64,000 bases of DNA from Diprion similis. Lineage: Eukaryota > Arthropoda > Insecta > Hymenoptera > Diprionidae. Of the stretch, positions 23,882 to 36,399 are shown piece by piece (position 1 is the first letter of the stretch; every line of letters begins with the position of its first letter). The notes below the pieces were generated by a model, which made no database searches, was not told where the DNA came from, and worked only from the letters and a program-made list of their open reading frames with translations. A program made the translations under genes and the position numbers. The stretch covers positions 11,663,501 to 11,727,500 of the forward strand of contig NC_060106.1 in the NCBI RefSeq assembly GCF_021155765.1, in the 5' to 3' direction.

Positions 23882-25511
23882 TTACGGAGAATAGGGTCCT
23901 CTGGGAACCTTAATGCTGCTCATGTTGCTCTTTATCTTCTCCCGGCTGACTGTCGTGACATTTGCATCGTCAGTTTTGGTGCACCAGGATCTGACCCAGG
24001 CAACGGTGGACAACGCCTCGTTGATAAAAGCGTACATGAACGGGTTAGCAGCGGTGTTGAAGAGCGACAGAGTGGTGACGACCGCTTGTACGTGCCACCA
24101 GATCGTCCCCGAGAGGGTGATGTAGAGCTTGATAACCACGAAGGTCCACATCGGTAATCTACAGACAATGAAGACGAGAATCAAGGCCAGTACGACCTTG
24201 ACTGTTCGCTTATTCCGGTGAGCGAATGGTGGGGACGACATGGGTCGTCTCAGGGTGACTGGTGTGGTCATGGTTGCATTCGATGTGGCTGCAAAAGTCG
24301 AACTCTCGTTACACATGGTGCTCGGAAACGCCGATTTCAAGCAGCGATAATTCTGAGCTCTTCAAATGTCAAATTCTCTAACCTGTGGAAGTTTCGGTGA
24401 ATTGTGACTCACTGCTGCTCGCCAGGTTCAATTTGTCGCCGCGTCTTCGCCGCCGCCATATCTTCAACGCCAGGAGTAGGTGAACACCCACGAAGGCGAT
24501 GGCCAGAGGTAGGAATATCGCAACGTACATAGCCACGTAGGTCGCTGCAGCTTTCGACCGGTCCGCTGTTAAGCACAAGGAAGCCCTAAGATCGGAAAAA
24601 TTGTTTTTGTTTAGTTTGAACCGTATTTGTCGTTGGTCAAACTATTATTGTAAGTGGCAGTAATTTTGCTTTCTGCTCTATTTTCGTAATGTCTTCAAGC
24701 TCTTTCTTTCTAGAGACTATTATTTACTCTTGGAAATTGAACCAGGAATACGAAAAGCGTGAAAAGCGACTTTGATTGATGATAGATAGAATGAGTTTTA
24801 TAAAATTTCCGCACCCAAATTGCGAGAAAATTCTGTTTGAATGCCCTCGTTTCTTAATATTGGAGAATAAGAATGATTTCACACCTGTAGTACGAGACGT
24901 CAGTCAATACGATCAGAGTACCGGTGGCGTAAAGTTCGAGAATGGGGTAAGTTGCGCCAATCGAAATACCCCAGATGAAGAAGACGAGAAGAGCGACTAT
25001 CGGCCATGTTGGTCCAGTAGGTGGTGGATAGGTTGGCTTGATAGCACGGTACCTCGAAAGATTTAATGAAAAGTGATAATCCAGGTCCGTTTTGGCTCCA
25101 GGTAATTGACAGAATGGTTTAAGATGCACAAGAATTATTGTGAAAATAAAATTATTACCGATCGGCAGCAACTGCTGCCAAAGTAAGGGAACTCGACAAT
25201 GCTGCCGTCGTCTGGAGGCACGGTAAGACAGAGCACGCCCAATCCGGAAGCGTCCAAAGAATGTTGGAACGAACAAAGCCTGACAAAGTGTTGTAACCGG
25301 AAGTAGCGAGCAGCAGAAGATCCGACAAAGCGAGGGATAAAAGCACCCCGCGGTACATCGGCTTCAGGGGCGAATTGATACCGATTCCAAAACTGACTCG
25401 CCATAGGACGGAGAGGTTACCGACTGTGCCGACCACCACGATGGGCCAGATTACGATCTGGTAGCCGACTCGAGCCCCGAAGGAATACATCGAGAGGTCA
25501 GACTCGTTCAT
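23882..25511 (-). CDS. Orphan rhodopsin-class (class A) GPCR, peptide-receptor-like (376 aa, 4 exons)
   Basis: Minus-strand exons 25,511-25,159, 25,052-24,885, 24,585-24,383 and 24,288-23,882; introns are 106, 299 and 94 bp, GT-AG, and the frame closes at 377 codons with stop. Class A marks are in order: an N-glycosylation sequon at the start (NES), TM1 with GNLSVL, TM2 with LALSDLL, a TM3 cysteine (WACSVL), DRY split across the first intron (AADR|YRAI), TM4 with FFIWG, the ECL2 cysteine in YYRASLC, TM5 (AMYVAIFLPLAIAFVG), a basic third loop (RRRRRG, HRNKR), TM6 with FIVCRLPMW and TM7 with NTAANPFMYAFI (NPxxY). The tail is short. TM6 has CRLP where most class A receptors have CWxP. It should be a plasma-membrane receptor coupling to a G protein; the ligand cannot be told. 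The MYSFG start has good context (GCCATGA) and no earlier exon is needed. I do not recognise the exact orthologue. Confidence 0.85.
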
Positions 25512-28130
25512 GGCCGTGGCGAACTTCAGACCTCGTTAACTTCGTGTCAATTTATTTATAGACTACCTTTAATACCTTCACAGGGTTATTCCATGGAATT
25601 ATACAATGTCTCTCGGCTCTTGACTTGCGGTTGGCCTGTGGTTGGTGACTTTATTATGGTACTACAGGTTGCGGCGATAAAGATGAGAATTTATATTCAC
25701 CCTAACGAATCGGGTGCGGCTTACGAATGACTTTCTCAAAATTGTAGCGTCATTTTCTTGTATTATATTATGTGATTTACCACGTGTTCCGTGCCAGATT
25801 TGTTGGCCAATATCCTCGCGATGTTCGCGTTGTAGATTCGGGAATTTTAATTTTTAGTATCTATATGTCTCCAAGGATCACACTTCTATTCAAGCGACCA
25901 AACGCATAATTCCCGCTAATTTATAGATACGGTACTTATTCGAAATTCCGTAACTAATGAATGGCAGAAGGAAATTAAAGGGCAGTATAAGTTACAATTT
26001 TGAGAAATGGGGAAAATATAACTTAAGTATCGCGTTCTAATGATTATCTGACAATGCGGCGTAAGCATACCAGAGTTCATTTTAGTCTATTATATTCATT
26101 AACTTTCTGTGACAGTTATATTCAAGTTGTAGAAATTCTTTTTCTGGATATTGAGTCGACTGTGTGAAGTTCCACGTGTTGATTATTACTTCGATCCTGT
26201 TGGCCAGGGTCTCTAAATCTTTAGAAACAAGTTAGGTCTATTGTTCCAACGATGGAAATTCGGTTTTCAAAACACTTTGCAAAATATATTTCAATTCCCA
26301 TTATGAGGTTTAAAAACGTGAAGGAAAAAAATTGTGATGTTCGAGAACAAGGGCAAAACAAATATTACCAAAATTTCCAGTATTCATACCAATAGAGGCT
26401 TCTTGTCTAAAGAGTTAGAGATCACTGATCAATTTGGAACCTAACAGTACGGCAACAACTTAGTTTTATCGATAAATATTAACAGATATGATGCACACAG
26501 AATAAATAAAGTTTATCAAAAGATAATTTCAACAGGATTGAATCCGTTAAAAAGTTTCCCAAAATTTCAAAGATAACACAAGCTGCTCCCCGCAAACCTG
26601 CTGCGTATATTAAATTAGAAGAGAATTTCGCACGGCCAGCAATCACGAACTGAGCCCACCTGGTGTCGGAATTTCGGTAATATACGAAAACTCGTTCACC
26701 CTGGCGAACGCGTCAGCGACATTGTCACACCTGACAAGCGATTAGCTGGGTAAAGGCCATCGAGAGTGGAAAAGGCACACGGGTGAGTAGCGTCACGTAT
26801 GTGGGTGAATATACGTATATGTAGAATAACGTAGATATGTGACTTGCGTATACATAAGTTTGCACCTATGTGGATGAGGAGAACATAGAGACAGACACAG
26901 AGGAGGCGGACGGGACTCGAGAGGGCAGAACGGCCGACATATGGCCGTTGGTTGGCTGGCGTTTGTTGCTTTGTTTGCACGCGGTCACGCGCCATCGGAC
27001 AGATCTGCGTTTAAACCTTTTATTACCTAAATATATTATACAAAACATTTGCTGTATGAAACGATAATTCTCGTCCCTCTCCCCCGTAGACAAGACGGGA
27101 GAACGCTATGAGACTGCATTCAGTTTTTGCTATTATCGCGGTGTCTCAGCAGCATGCAATTACTGTCGAGTAACTTTTCATGCGGCTAATTCACGCTTCG
27201 AGGGTGACCCTCGTCCAACTTTACCTCTCTTCTGTTCGCATTTTTCATCGAGAAACATTTGGATTTTCCATCAGTGCTTTCATTTCGTTTTGGTGAACTT
27301 GATTCCATTTTTTTGCCACACATCTCATTGGAGGCAGTTTTGTCAATAAATTTTGCTAAATGCGATTATTGTGACGTAAAAGTTAGTCGTTGGATTTTGA
27401 ACCGTCGTAAAGAAATATGCGAGGTATGATTGACTTTGTGGTATCAGATGAAAATGTGACAGGAACAGGAAGATGTGACGCCCAGAGATGTACGTTGAAT
27501 TGCAGTTGCTTCTTGAAACTTCATAATAAATACTTCATCGGAAGGCGATCATGGACAGTACTGGTGTGCAAACATCTCACGCCTCTTAAGTAATATTGAC
27601 GCAAACCCACTTAACACTTGACATTTAACAATGCAACCGGATTTGCTTGGCTGCATCGTTCCACGGCTCGAGAACGCAATATTTGCAGCATCCTTTGCTG
27701 TACTTGCATACCTCAAACTGCATTTTTGTGTAAAGAATAGAGATTTAGAGAAGAAAAATTTGATTTGTTGGAACATGCAGACAGTCTTTAGAATTTGGTA
27801 ATTCGACGTTAAATTCAGTCTTAAACGTGGTATATCATTCTATTTTTCTCAATAATGTGTTCACCGAAAGGCATACGCGAAATTTCCGGTCAGAAGTAAA
27901 ACGAGAAGTCGGACCGTTGCCAATCGTGTACGGAAGTTGAATATTGAACAATAGATGGAACAAACGGTGCCAGAGTTCAATGTTCGAATGATTATTCGTA
28001 AATCGTACGACAACGCCGTGCAGTTGGAGATACGCCAGTAACGCAATTACGGTACAGCGCTAATTTTCAACAGCCGTCTCGTTCACGCGCCACGATTGTT
28101 CGCGTCCGACGGTGTCGAGGTGCGTTCATT
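25512..28130. other. Intergenic region between the GPCR and Nord-like genes
   Basis: AT-rich, with only short open frames on both strands and no recognisable protein, RNA or repeat. It carries the GPCR 5' flank at its left end. I searched its minus strand for a further fibronectin-type exon of the Nord-like gene and found none. Confidence 0.5.
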
Positions 28131-28136
28131 TTTATT
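28131..28136 (-). promoter_or_regulatory. Polyadenylation signal AATAAA of the Nord-like gene
   Basis: TTTATT on the plus strand, AATAAA on the coding strand, 41 nt after the proposed stop codon. Its position supports the short last exon at 28,248-28,177 as the true terminal exon. Confidence 0.6.
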
Positions 28137-28176
28137 CCTCACTCAGATATCCGAAAGCGAGCAGATGGGTCGCTGA

Positions 28177-31100
28177 TTAACCCTGAACCGCTTCCTTAAC
28201 CTCGACCATGAAGACCCTCTGGGGAATCGATTTTCTCGCGACCGACTCCTGTTGGGTGCCTGCGGAGTAATCAAGAAGAATTAATCCCCGAAAAATGCAT
28301 CTCTGCAGAAATAAAGCTAAACAAGCAATGCATAGGCCTAATGTGCAACTCTACCTTCTGATTCGCAGACGTGGGCACGTCCTCCCGTGCGATCACCTTC
28401 ACCGTCGTCACAGTCTCGAGTTCCTCGGGGGTCACCGATATCCTCAGGACGTACCTTTTCCCTGACTCCAGGGGCGCCGCCACCAGCTTGAAGACACTGT
28501 CGGTCACCTTTTGGTCACTGACCACCCCTGCGGGCCCCCTAAGAAGGACCCGAAAGGACCCCCCGCTGCAGGAACGCATCAGGAATACGGTCCTCGCGTT
28601 GCTTCGCGGTCGGTACTGGAAGTTCACCAACCCGCTGTTCTTCCGGAGGTTGGTCGTCTCTGGACGGCCGGTGCGCAGAGTCTGCGTCGGATTTCGACGA
28701 AACTTGTGACTCTCCACAGTTACTCGGCGCGACACGTTGTTCGTCCTACTCACCTGCGTTCAATTTCGAGGTATTTTAGGGGCTTAACTAAGGCAACTCT
28801 CCGTTTTTGAATGATCTCGTGAAACGTTGAGAAACGATACGACAAAGAATTTACACCTATGGTTTTGTAGTGAATGTTATTAATCGTTCGGTCTTTACAG
28901 TCTTTGTTTAGGATTTCTGTAACCATGGACCACTCAAAGATCCAAATGCATTTAAGTGAGAACTCGGACGCACACAGGAGGTGAAAAATGCAAAAATTTT
29001 AGGATAGTTAAAAAAGATGCCGAGTTTTAGGATTCGTTCACAATTAATTGAATCCATATGATCCAGTATAATCAATTATCACAACTGATTCGCTCCAACG
29101 TTTGTTGTAATACCAAATCCTCTTTTGAATAACCTCTCGTGCAGATCGAGGAGATATCCCCATCCGATTCCACTGCCAACATTATCTCATGCCGTTTGAA
29201 GTTGAAGTTTTCGTAACTCTCGTCTCCGTTTCATTAATTTATAAAATACAATACAGCGCTTCCTTATGCGCCCCATAACGCGAATGTCGTTTATAGTTAC
29301 CTATCGGCACCCACATAGACCAAGTAAGTAAGGTAATATGATATAATACGAACCGCGTAGAGTGCGAAATGGTAAGTGGTGTTGAACCTCATTCCGTTAA
29401 GGGTTAGCCTGGCTTCCCTGGGGCAGTGAAGGCCCTCGGGAATGGGGCGTCGCCGTTGATGCCCGGAAGTCTGAATCTTGTCTAGGGGCCAAGTCGAGGT
29501 TGACTGCAGCACGTTTTGCGCGGCGCACAACGTCGCCGGGGGTCTGCGCTGCCCAGATGTCACGGCAAGGCAGTATTCAGTCAGATTGGTAACGGCCCGA
29601 CTGTAAGTCAAGAGAAGTGTCGTTGTTGCAGACTTTGAGCACGTATTCTCACGTCAATATTTACCTTAGCCAGTGTTAACTGAATACCCGACAGCCGTTC
29701 GCCGCCGTCAGCCCGGGGCCACCCGCACGCGCAACACCGACGTGTATTCAATCACGGAATCGGCTGCTGACGCGTCGCGACGCCGCGTTATATGCACCGT
29801 GTGCTCGGCAACCACGGACTGTTTTCACTTACCAGTCTGACCGCTAACGGCTGAACTACTTGCGCATTTCGTGGTCCGGGAAAACGACACCGCGTCAATC
29901 AGCTCTCACGGTTGAAAATAATTAGCGTGAAATCGACGGAGATATTTTATTTTTGACAAAATTTAGAAACTACCTCGTTAATCGTTAACGACAGATTCAA
30001 GTTTTATTTTGGTCAATTATAATTTTTCTTTTTTTCCTACAATCGAAATGGATCATCTTAACGTTTCTATGCGGCGCCAGACAACATTATGCAACTGAGA
30101 ATATTTATCGTTTTCAACGAAACGGTATAGGTATTATACTGCTATGCTTACTGGGATCTACAATGTTTACGTGGCAGAGGATCATGGCGCCGAATAAAGT
30201 AATCAGCTGATCGTTAGATCTGTATATTTCAGTACGGATATAAAGGCGAAAAAGGCTTCGTACAAACTGTTTACAGGTTCCCGTTTCGGTGTATTTGATA
30301 AATACTGTGAGTTGAAAACGAACTTCGTGAATTAGATATTTGCGATATGTAATTTTGCAAACAAACGCGGTATTTCTTCCAGGTGCTTGAATAAAGAAAC
30401 GAAAAATAGAATAGACATTTCGGTATTACATTTAAACAGAAATGTGAAATACCAACCGAATATCGATTAAGCAAGATTTATAATAACCTTATTAACCGGT
30501 AGAACGAAGTGGAAAGGAGCGTAGTTCGATATCAACCTTCGGTTAGCGCTGCGCGATGAGGAGAAAAATGAAGAAAACTAACCGCTTCTGCTCCCAGTGC
30601 AGCTGTTTGCTGCACGAGAGCAGCGACAAGAAGGTAAGAAGTGAAATATATTGACGCCGGTAGACGAATCGATTGATTGATCGACCTATGGTTTCTCTTG
30701 GTTTCTCACGGCTTCCTCCTCCGTTTCTTACGGTTTCTTACAGTTTCTCGTACGCGGTAGGGGTCAACCGGGTACAGGACCGTTATTACCTCCAGCTCCA
30801 CGAGACGCCGAGACGTCGTTTGCTCCGTCGCTGCTGGAACCGCAGAAGATGACGACGGTGTCCCCTGCTGCCGTTCCCAAAGTCGACGATGGATTGGTGC
30901 TCCAGAATCTCCGTCGTGGCATAGAGACGGACCGTGTCGACGCCCCGACGCTCCGTGCTGCCGTTTGACGTCGTCGTTGATCTTATCTCGAAGCGGTAAA
31001 CGCCCTCCTGTGCTCTCGTCATTGAGAAATTTCGCGCCTCGACTCCGGCGTAGGTGAACAACGGCGAACCTGGTACGAGCTTCGTCACTGGCCATCGCTC

Positions 31101-34100
31101 TAGTCATAAAGAACAGCATTCTCACAATCGCAGTCATAATAGGGTTCATGCGTTCACGATTATTTACGGCATTGGCTCATCAAGGTTTTTTGGAAAACAG
31201 ATTCACAATATGTTTGACGGCGATGAGTAAAATAAAGATATCAGAACTGATATGAGATTGATCTTCGATTTACAGGGTTCAGAATTTCAGGAGTTTAGTA
31301 TCTGGCACTGATCTCAAGCTTATACATTGCACTGTCTATATCTCCTAATGCACGGATAGACGTAGCTGGATGGCACAGAATTGGAGCAAAGACTTTCATG
31401 AATATTACGTGTCAGATAGTTATATATGTGTGTTATCGATTGCACCGATTTGGGTAGTAATCGAACATGCAGCTAGTCTCTTTCGATCCCAGTATCCTAG
31501 ACTAATCTAAAATTCTGTACTTCGTAGGAAGAAAAATAAAAAAAACAGTGAACATAAATAAAATACAAGTATAGATATTTCCCTCCCTCCGCGGTGAGAC
31601 GGATGAAAAAATAGGAAGATGCAGCGAGTCGGCTAGGATACAGGAGGATCCTACTGACATGCGATGTATGTGTGTACTTATGACGCGTATATGGCTCTTC
31701 GCCTTGGCAATATGCTCTGTCTCCGTTGTTCGGTCAGAAAACGGCTTGTTAGCGCATTCCAGGAGTGCGGTACGTTACGGGTTTTGCCGCTAGAAACTTG
31801 AGTTTCGTTGACTCTTTGAAGAAGGGATTTATTGCTGAATGTCTCGTGTTCTATGCCGGACTAGAGATAGACTCGCGACTCCCGTTTGTCGCGAGGCTTC
31901 ACTTGTCACATTTTCGCCGTGGTACGACGAAACAATTTTCGCTCAATAAATCTTGAGGCGAGATATAGTTTTCGTACTGAATATTCGTACGAGACGATGA
32001 ATCCAACGATAGAATTGGCGTAGGTATAGCGGTAAGGAAAATATTGAAGGAAAAATAAAGTGGTCATCTCACCCGCGAAAATAGTAAATTTCATCAACAA
32101 AGGTGAACACAGTCCGACCCTAGGCTCGTTATTCAAGGCACGGTACAAACGGAATTTGAAGTTTTCTACGTCGGGCTGAAAGCGCATAAATTGAGCATCT
32201 CGAACGAATAAATTCAGAGCAACATGACAGCTAAAAGAAACTCTGCACCATGTGACAAACGGTAGTAAATCTCTTTCGCGATAATATATAATGTTATTTA
32301 GGAGTTCCCGATGCGCCTCGCTCTGTTACCAAAAAACCGAAAGTCATCCGGACCTGCGTTTCAAAAAACATTGGTCAGTGAAATTAAAAGAAATAAAAAA
32401 TCGGATCACTCACTCTTCCCTTCCTCAGCATCCGACTCGTTTTCTGGCGGACGGACGTAGCTGACCGTCCAGGATATTGGGCCGCTGCACGGGCTGACCA
32501 GCAGCGTAAAGGGCGTCCCTTCGTGATGAATCAAGTAGTAGAACCTGAAATCATTTAATCGAATAGTTCAGCGTCGAGAGCAGGAGCAGAGAAGGAAGGG
32601 AAGCGAACCTTGAGTCACTCGAGGTGATGCAGTAAAGGTGAAATGTGAGTCAACTGCGACGGGACGTATGCATGCAGGCGATTTTGCATAAATGCATGTA
32701 ACGTTGACTTTCGAGTATTCGTGCTTGAGGACGTAGGACACGGTATCGTATATCCGTACGTTCCTTACAGAGCGAGAATTTCACGTCTTTAAACCCGCAA
32801 AACGCACGCAATACTCGCATTTTCAGGCCTGTGTTCGCTCGAAATGGGTCATAAATTAATCTCAAGCTTGGCCAGGTTTCACATGCTCATTTTCTAACAA
32901 CATCAAAGCCACCCGCATTTGCACGTGTCTCGTTAAGTATACAATGTCTGTGCCATTTCTTTGCTACTTAATTGCAGACTTACAGACCCCTCCCAAGTGA
33001 CGCCACATTGCAAGCCGGAGAGTTTTAATTATGGAATTGGGAACCATTCAGCACACGGATACTTAGTCAGGATTGTGCAGTGGGACTTGAACTATCCGAA
33101 TTAATTTGGCACTGGTTCCAGTTTGGATGATTGAAAGTTTGAATGATGGAAGAGAGGTGTTGAATGAAACGATGCTACGTTATAAAGAATGCTAGATACG
33201 TAACGTTTCTGTTATTTTTACACACACACATAAAGTATTGCTTTACTCCACGTCGTAAATTACATATTCTACGTGTAAAGTTACTGGAAATATTATTATT
33301 TATAACATAAGACTGTGAACAGACCTTCATCGATACTTTGTTTTCTAACACGTAGGCCAAATGTTGATGATGGTTTCACGTCAGAACATCTCACTAACGA
33401 ATATATCGAAATTGGTTTCGGACCATTTGGAACATTGTACATTCGACCTCGACCGTTTCGATGATCGAAATTCGAGGAGCCTTGAAGTGCGCGACGTGAC
33501 GATAAAGGGTTGTAGATCGGGGTACGAAATGGAGTGTCGAGCTACGTGGAGCGAAGACGAAAAAATCGAGGAAGATGCGCTGAAATATGTACATTTTATA
33601 TATAGGTATAAAAACCATGGCCCAGTTAAACGCGCGGGACGTTTTTTTACCGCGTCTGCCATGACTGTCTAAAGAGGTTGACTCTCCGCAGAACAGAGGT
33701 AGTCGGAGATAAAAGAGAGAAGTGCAGCAATAAGGCTGCAGGGGGACCGCGAACGGCAGAGGCAAATGCAGTAACGGTGCAGCAATAAGCGTGCCGCCGA
33801 TGCTGAACGGCAGCATCGGTGGCGGGCGTCGGGACGCTGCTCGCTGCACGTGCTTGCCAGTCACCGAGCTATTGTAAAATTAGCGTCGGGGCACAATGCC
33901 GGCGTCGCGGCGTCTGGGGTCGCGCGCGCGACCCCCGGTCTAAATCCGGCACCGGCTTTGCACAAACCTCGAATCAATTCTGGTATGCACCGCGAGGGGG
34001 ACCGACGACTTCCCTGGAAACCCATCTGATAGCGAGATTTTATTAGCCGTGACGTCGCGACAGGACGCGCCGTTTGGTGCACGTGGGTTCTCGCCACGAC

Positions 34101-35674
34101 GCGGACGCAATGCCCGACCCTCTTTTCGGCGTCGGGACGCGCTGCAGGTGACCGACGATAGACTCGCTGGCAGGATACCACCGCCGGAGGAAGCTTTTCT
34201 ATTCTTTTTTTCATACGTCAATCATTCCCTCGAAGCCTCAGAGTTTTTAACTGTCTCACCATTATACCAAATTCCAACGATAAATGCCTTTCCTTGTATT
34301 GGAATACGATCAACGGTACGGATAACTAGAATTTCATTCTACATTTCTAATGTCCGATCTTAATTTTTATTATTAGTGCCACGCGCAGAGAAAGGATTCG
34401 TTGAAGATCCGAAATATGGCGTTAAAAATGGATTATTGATTCAAAAGAACATCATTTGATTAGTGAAGAAAAAAATTAATGATCAGGATAACAATTTACG
34501 TGTCAATTCAAACTGCGTTTACTTGAACTAGAAAAGCACTTCCTTGGACATATTTGGTAAAATCGACAGAAAAGACGTTTCTGCATGTATATGTATATAC
34601 ATATATTTGATACAAGGTTTAATATGTGTTAGTGTTCCGGACTTCGAGGGGATAGCATTGAACACCGTTTTAGAATTCAAACTCAGAACTAATGATGCCT
34701 ATTTTAGCCAGGCTCATGAAGACTTCCGCAGTATAATCGCTTTAGAAATTTTCGCAAACTGTGTGGTATAGAACTGTCAGCAGCGTTATCGAATGTTACA
34801 CAACACAGTAAGTAACTGTAAGGAACTGACTATATGGTAGTTTCGGAAAATATCAACAGCATACCGAGCGTGATCGGAAGCTAAATAACAATTCCTAATA
34901 AGCGACTGGAAGTTTATGCTCACGGCATGCTCGTTCTAGAGATTGCATTGCTTTTAGAAAACACGTAAAATTTGAGAAAAATTTTCTGCGCAGTGGTAGT
35001 ATTTCTGAGAACATTTTCACTGTTGCAGACTGTCATAAAGAGGGGCCTAGAACTTTTGCTGTGTAATAAAATCATGACTACCACAAGCAGTTGATGCTGT
35101 CCCTGAATTCGTTGAGAGTTCGTTTTTACCGTCGATAGATCTAACTAATCGATGACACATTTTGATTTCAGTGAAGAATTTATTCTCTAACCGATTCGAA
35201 TAAGCTTAAAATTATTCTAAATCTCGTTCCTAAGACGTTGAATTGTATGAAAGATACATTCAACTCCGTCGGCACAATTTTGATAGCTCGAAAACACTCT
35301 GTCACACTGACGTACGTAACTTTGGAGAAACTATTTTCGTAACTGTCAGATCGTAGAGTACCGACAGGTACGATCTTATAATTAACGATTGGCAATGACC
35401 GTGTTCGTCGTACTGAAGAAAAAAAAAGGACTTGGCGAGCCCGGAAGAAAGCATGCGGATAAAGTAATTAAGGTTCGACTTACTCTGAGTTCGTTCCGGG
35501 GCGAAGGGTGGCGGTGATCTGACTGTCCGGCTGGAGAACACCGGTCCGATCGAACTCCTCGGCGCGCGAGGCTTTCCCTTGGCCAAAGGGTCGGGGGCTG
35601 TCAAGAGGCGACTCACCCTCGGCCTTGTCCATCCGTGCCACAACAAGTACGAGCCCGATCAGAAGTGGCGGCAT
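28177..35674 (-). CDS. nord: NDNF/Nord-like secreted protein (about 460 aa, 6 exons)
   Basis: Minus-strand exons 35,674-35,484, 32,544-32,414, 31,087-30,790 (or from 31,099), 29,600-29,301, 28,745-28,355 and 28,248-28,177; splice phases agree throughout. The protein starts MPPLLIGLVLVVAR, a signal peptide, followed by an acidic stretch. The NDNF domain follows: ITATLRPGTNSE joined to FYYLIHHEGTPFTLLV, then SPCSGPISW. Exon 3 has YRFEIRST and ends with the start of a fibronectin-type fold (RRLGVSWSW); exon 4 continues it with TEYCLAVTS, TLCAAQ and FNTTYHFALYAV. Exon 5 carries FQYRPRSNARTVFLMRSC, matching the mid-region of NDNF proteins. Family members are secreted; Drosophila Nord is reported to modulate Hedgehog and BMP signalling, and vertebrate NDNF acts in neurons and vessels. 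The last exon is a short basic tail (ESVARKSIPQRVF), so the second fibronectin domain of fly and vertebrate relatives is not seen. The frame is open upstream of this ATG, so a longer start at 36,013 is possible but would bury the signal peptide. First exon edges are accurate to about one base. Confidence 0.8.
33700..34200. promoter_or_regulatory. GC-rich, CpG-dense island in Nord-like intron 1
   Basis: Inside an otherwise AT-rich intron this stretch is markedly rich in G, C and CpG. It contains a 13-bp hairpin (33,793-33,823) and a perfect 20-bp palindrome (33,916-33,935). Open frames here run on several frames of both strands, as expected from composition. It may be an intronic enhancer or alternative promoter; this is inference. 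Confidence 0.3.
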
Positions 35675-36168
35675 CGTGGCGTCCGGCCTCGAGAGGCGAG
35701 GGAGTTCGACTGTGCGTGGAAACGCAACGCGGTAGCTTTCTCGGAGAGGAGGGCGCGCTGCTGCACCACGGAGCCCGATGCCGCCGACATTGTGCAACCC
35801 CTCTTGGTCCCTCCCACCTCCCGCTTCTTCTTCTATCCCGTTCCCTTCCTGGTTCCTCCTGGGACGCCGAAGAGGATACTCCAGCAACGTTGTTTTCTCT
35901 CCCTTCAACCCGGAGGCTGCATCAAACGCGTGTATCGCACGATATGCACTTGCGGCCACGTCAAACGTCGCGATTTTTGCTCTTTTTAACCGATCCAAAT
36001 TCGCGGGGTACATCCATGACTGTGTATGCAGAAGGGGCGAAGCAAACGTGGAGCACGGTTCAATGGCTGATTCGTCGATTTGATGTACAAATTGAAAGAT
36101 TCACTCTGTTTCCACTACCCGACACCGTTGTTCTCCATCTCCGACCAAAGTCATCCTCGCTTCTGTTA

Positions 36169-36399
36169 GACTGAGAAAAGAGTTAATTTACTGTTAACAA
36201 ACGTATATTTGGACAAGGCAAAATAAATGTTTTGTCATTAGGTATATTTTAGTTGAGAAAAAAGGTGATTTGTTAGTTGTTAACAAATTTCAATCGATCG
36301 TTATTTCCCTCACCTAAAATTGAACAATAACAACGAAACATTTTTTTCAACGCATCCAAATATACGTTCGTTAACAGTGAATAAACACTTTTCTCAGTG
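36169..36399. mobile_element. Foldback MITE, 231 bp, TA-flanked (Tc1/mariner-type candidate)
   Basis: The two ends are inverted copies. Left: ACTGAGAAAAGAGTTAATTT at 36,170. The right end, read in reverse complement, gives ACTGAGAAAAGTGTTTATTC. Both continue with ACTGTTAAC, then AACGTATATTTGGA, and weaker similarity (AAATGTTT, ATTTTAG, TGAG) runs nearly to the centre, so the whole element is an imperfect palindrome. A TA dinucleotide flanks each end (36,167-36,168 and 36,400-36,401), the target duplication typical of Tc1/mariner transposons. There is no room for a transposase. It lies about 0.5 kb upstream of the Nord-like start codon. Confidence 0.7.

Noticed and set aside
33361-33672. 103-codon plus frame in Nord-like intron 1
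   Set aside because: Opposed by equally long frames on the minus strand, no known domain, no splice partners.
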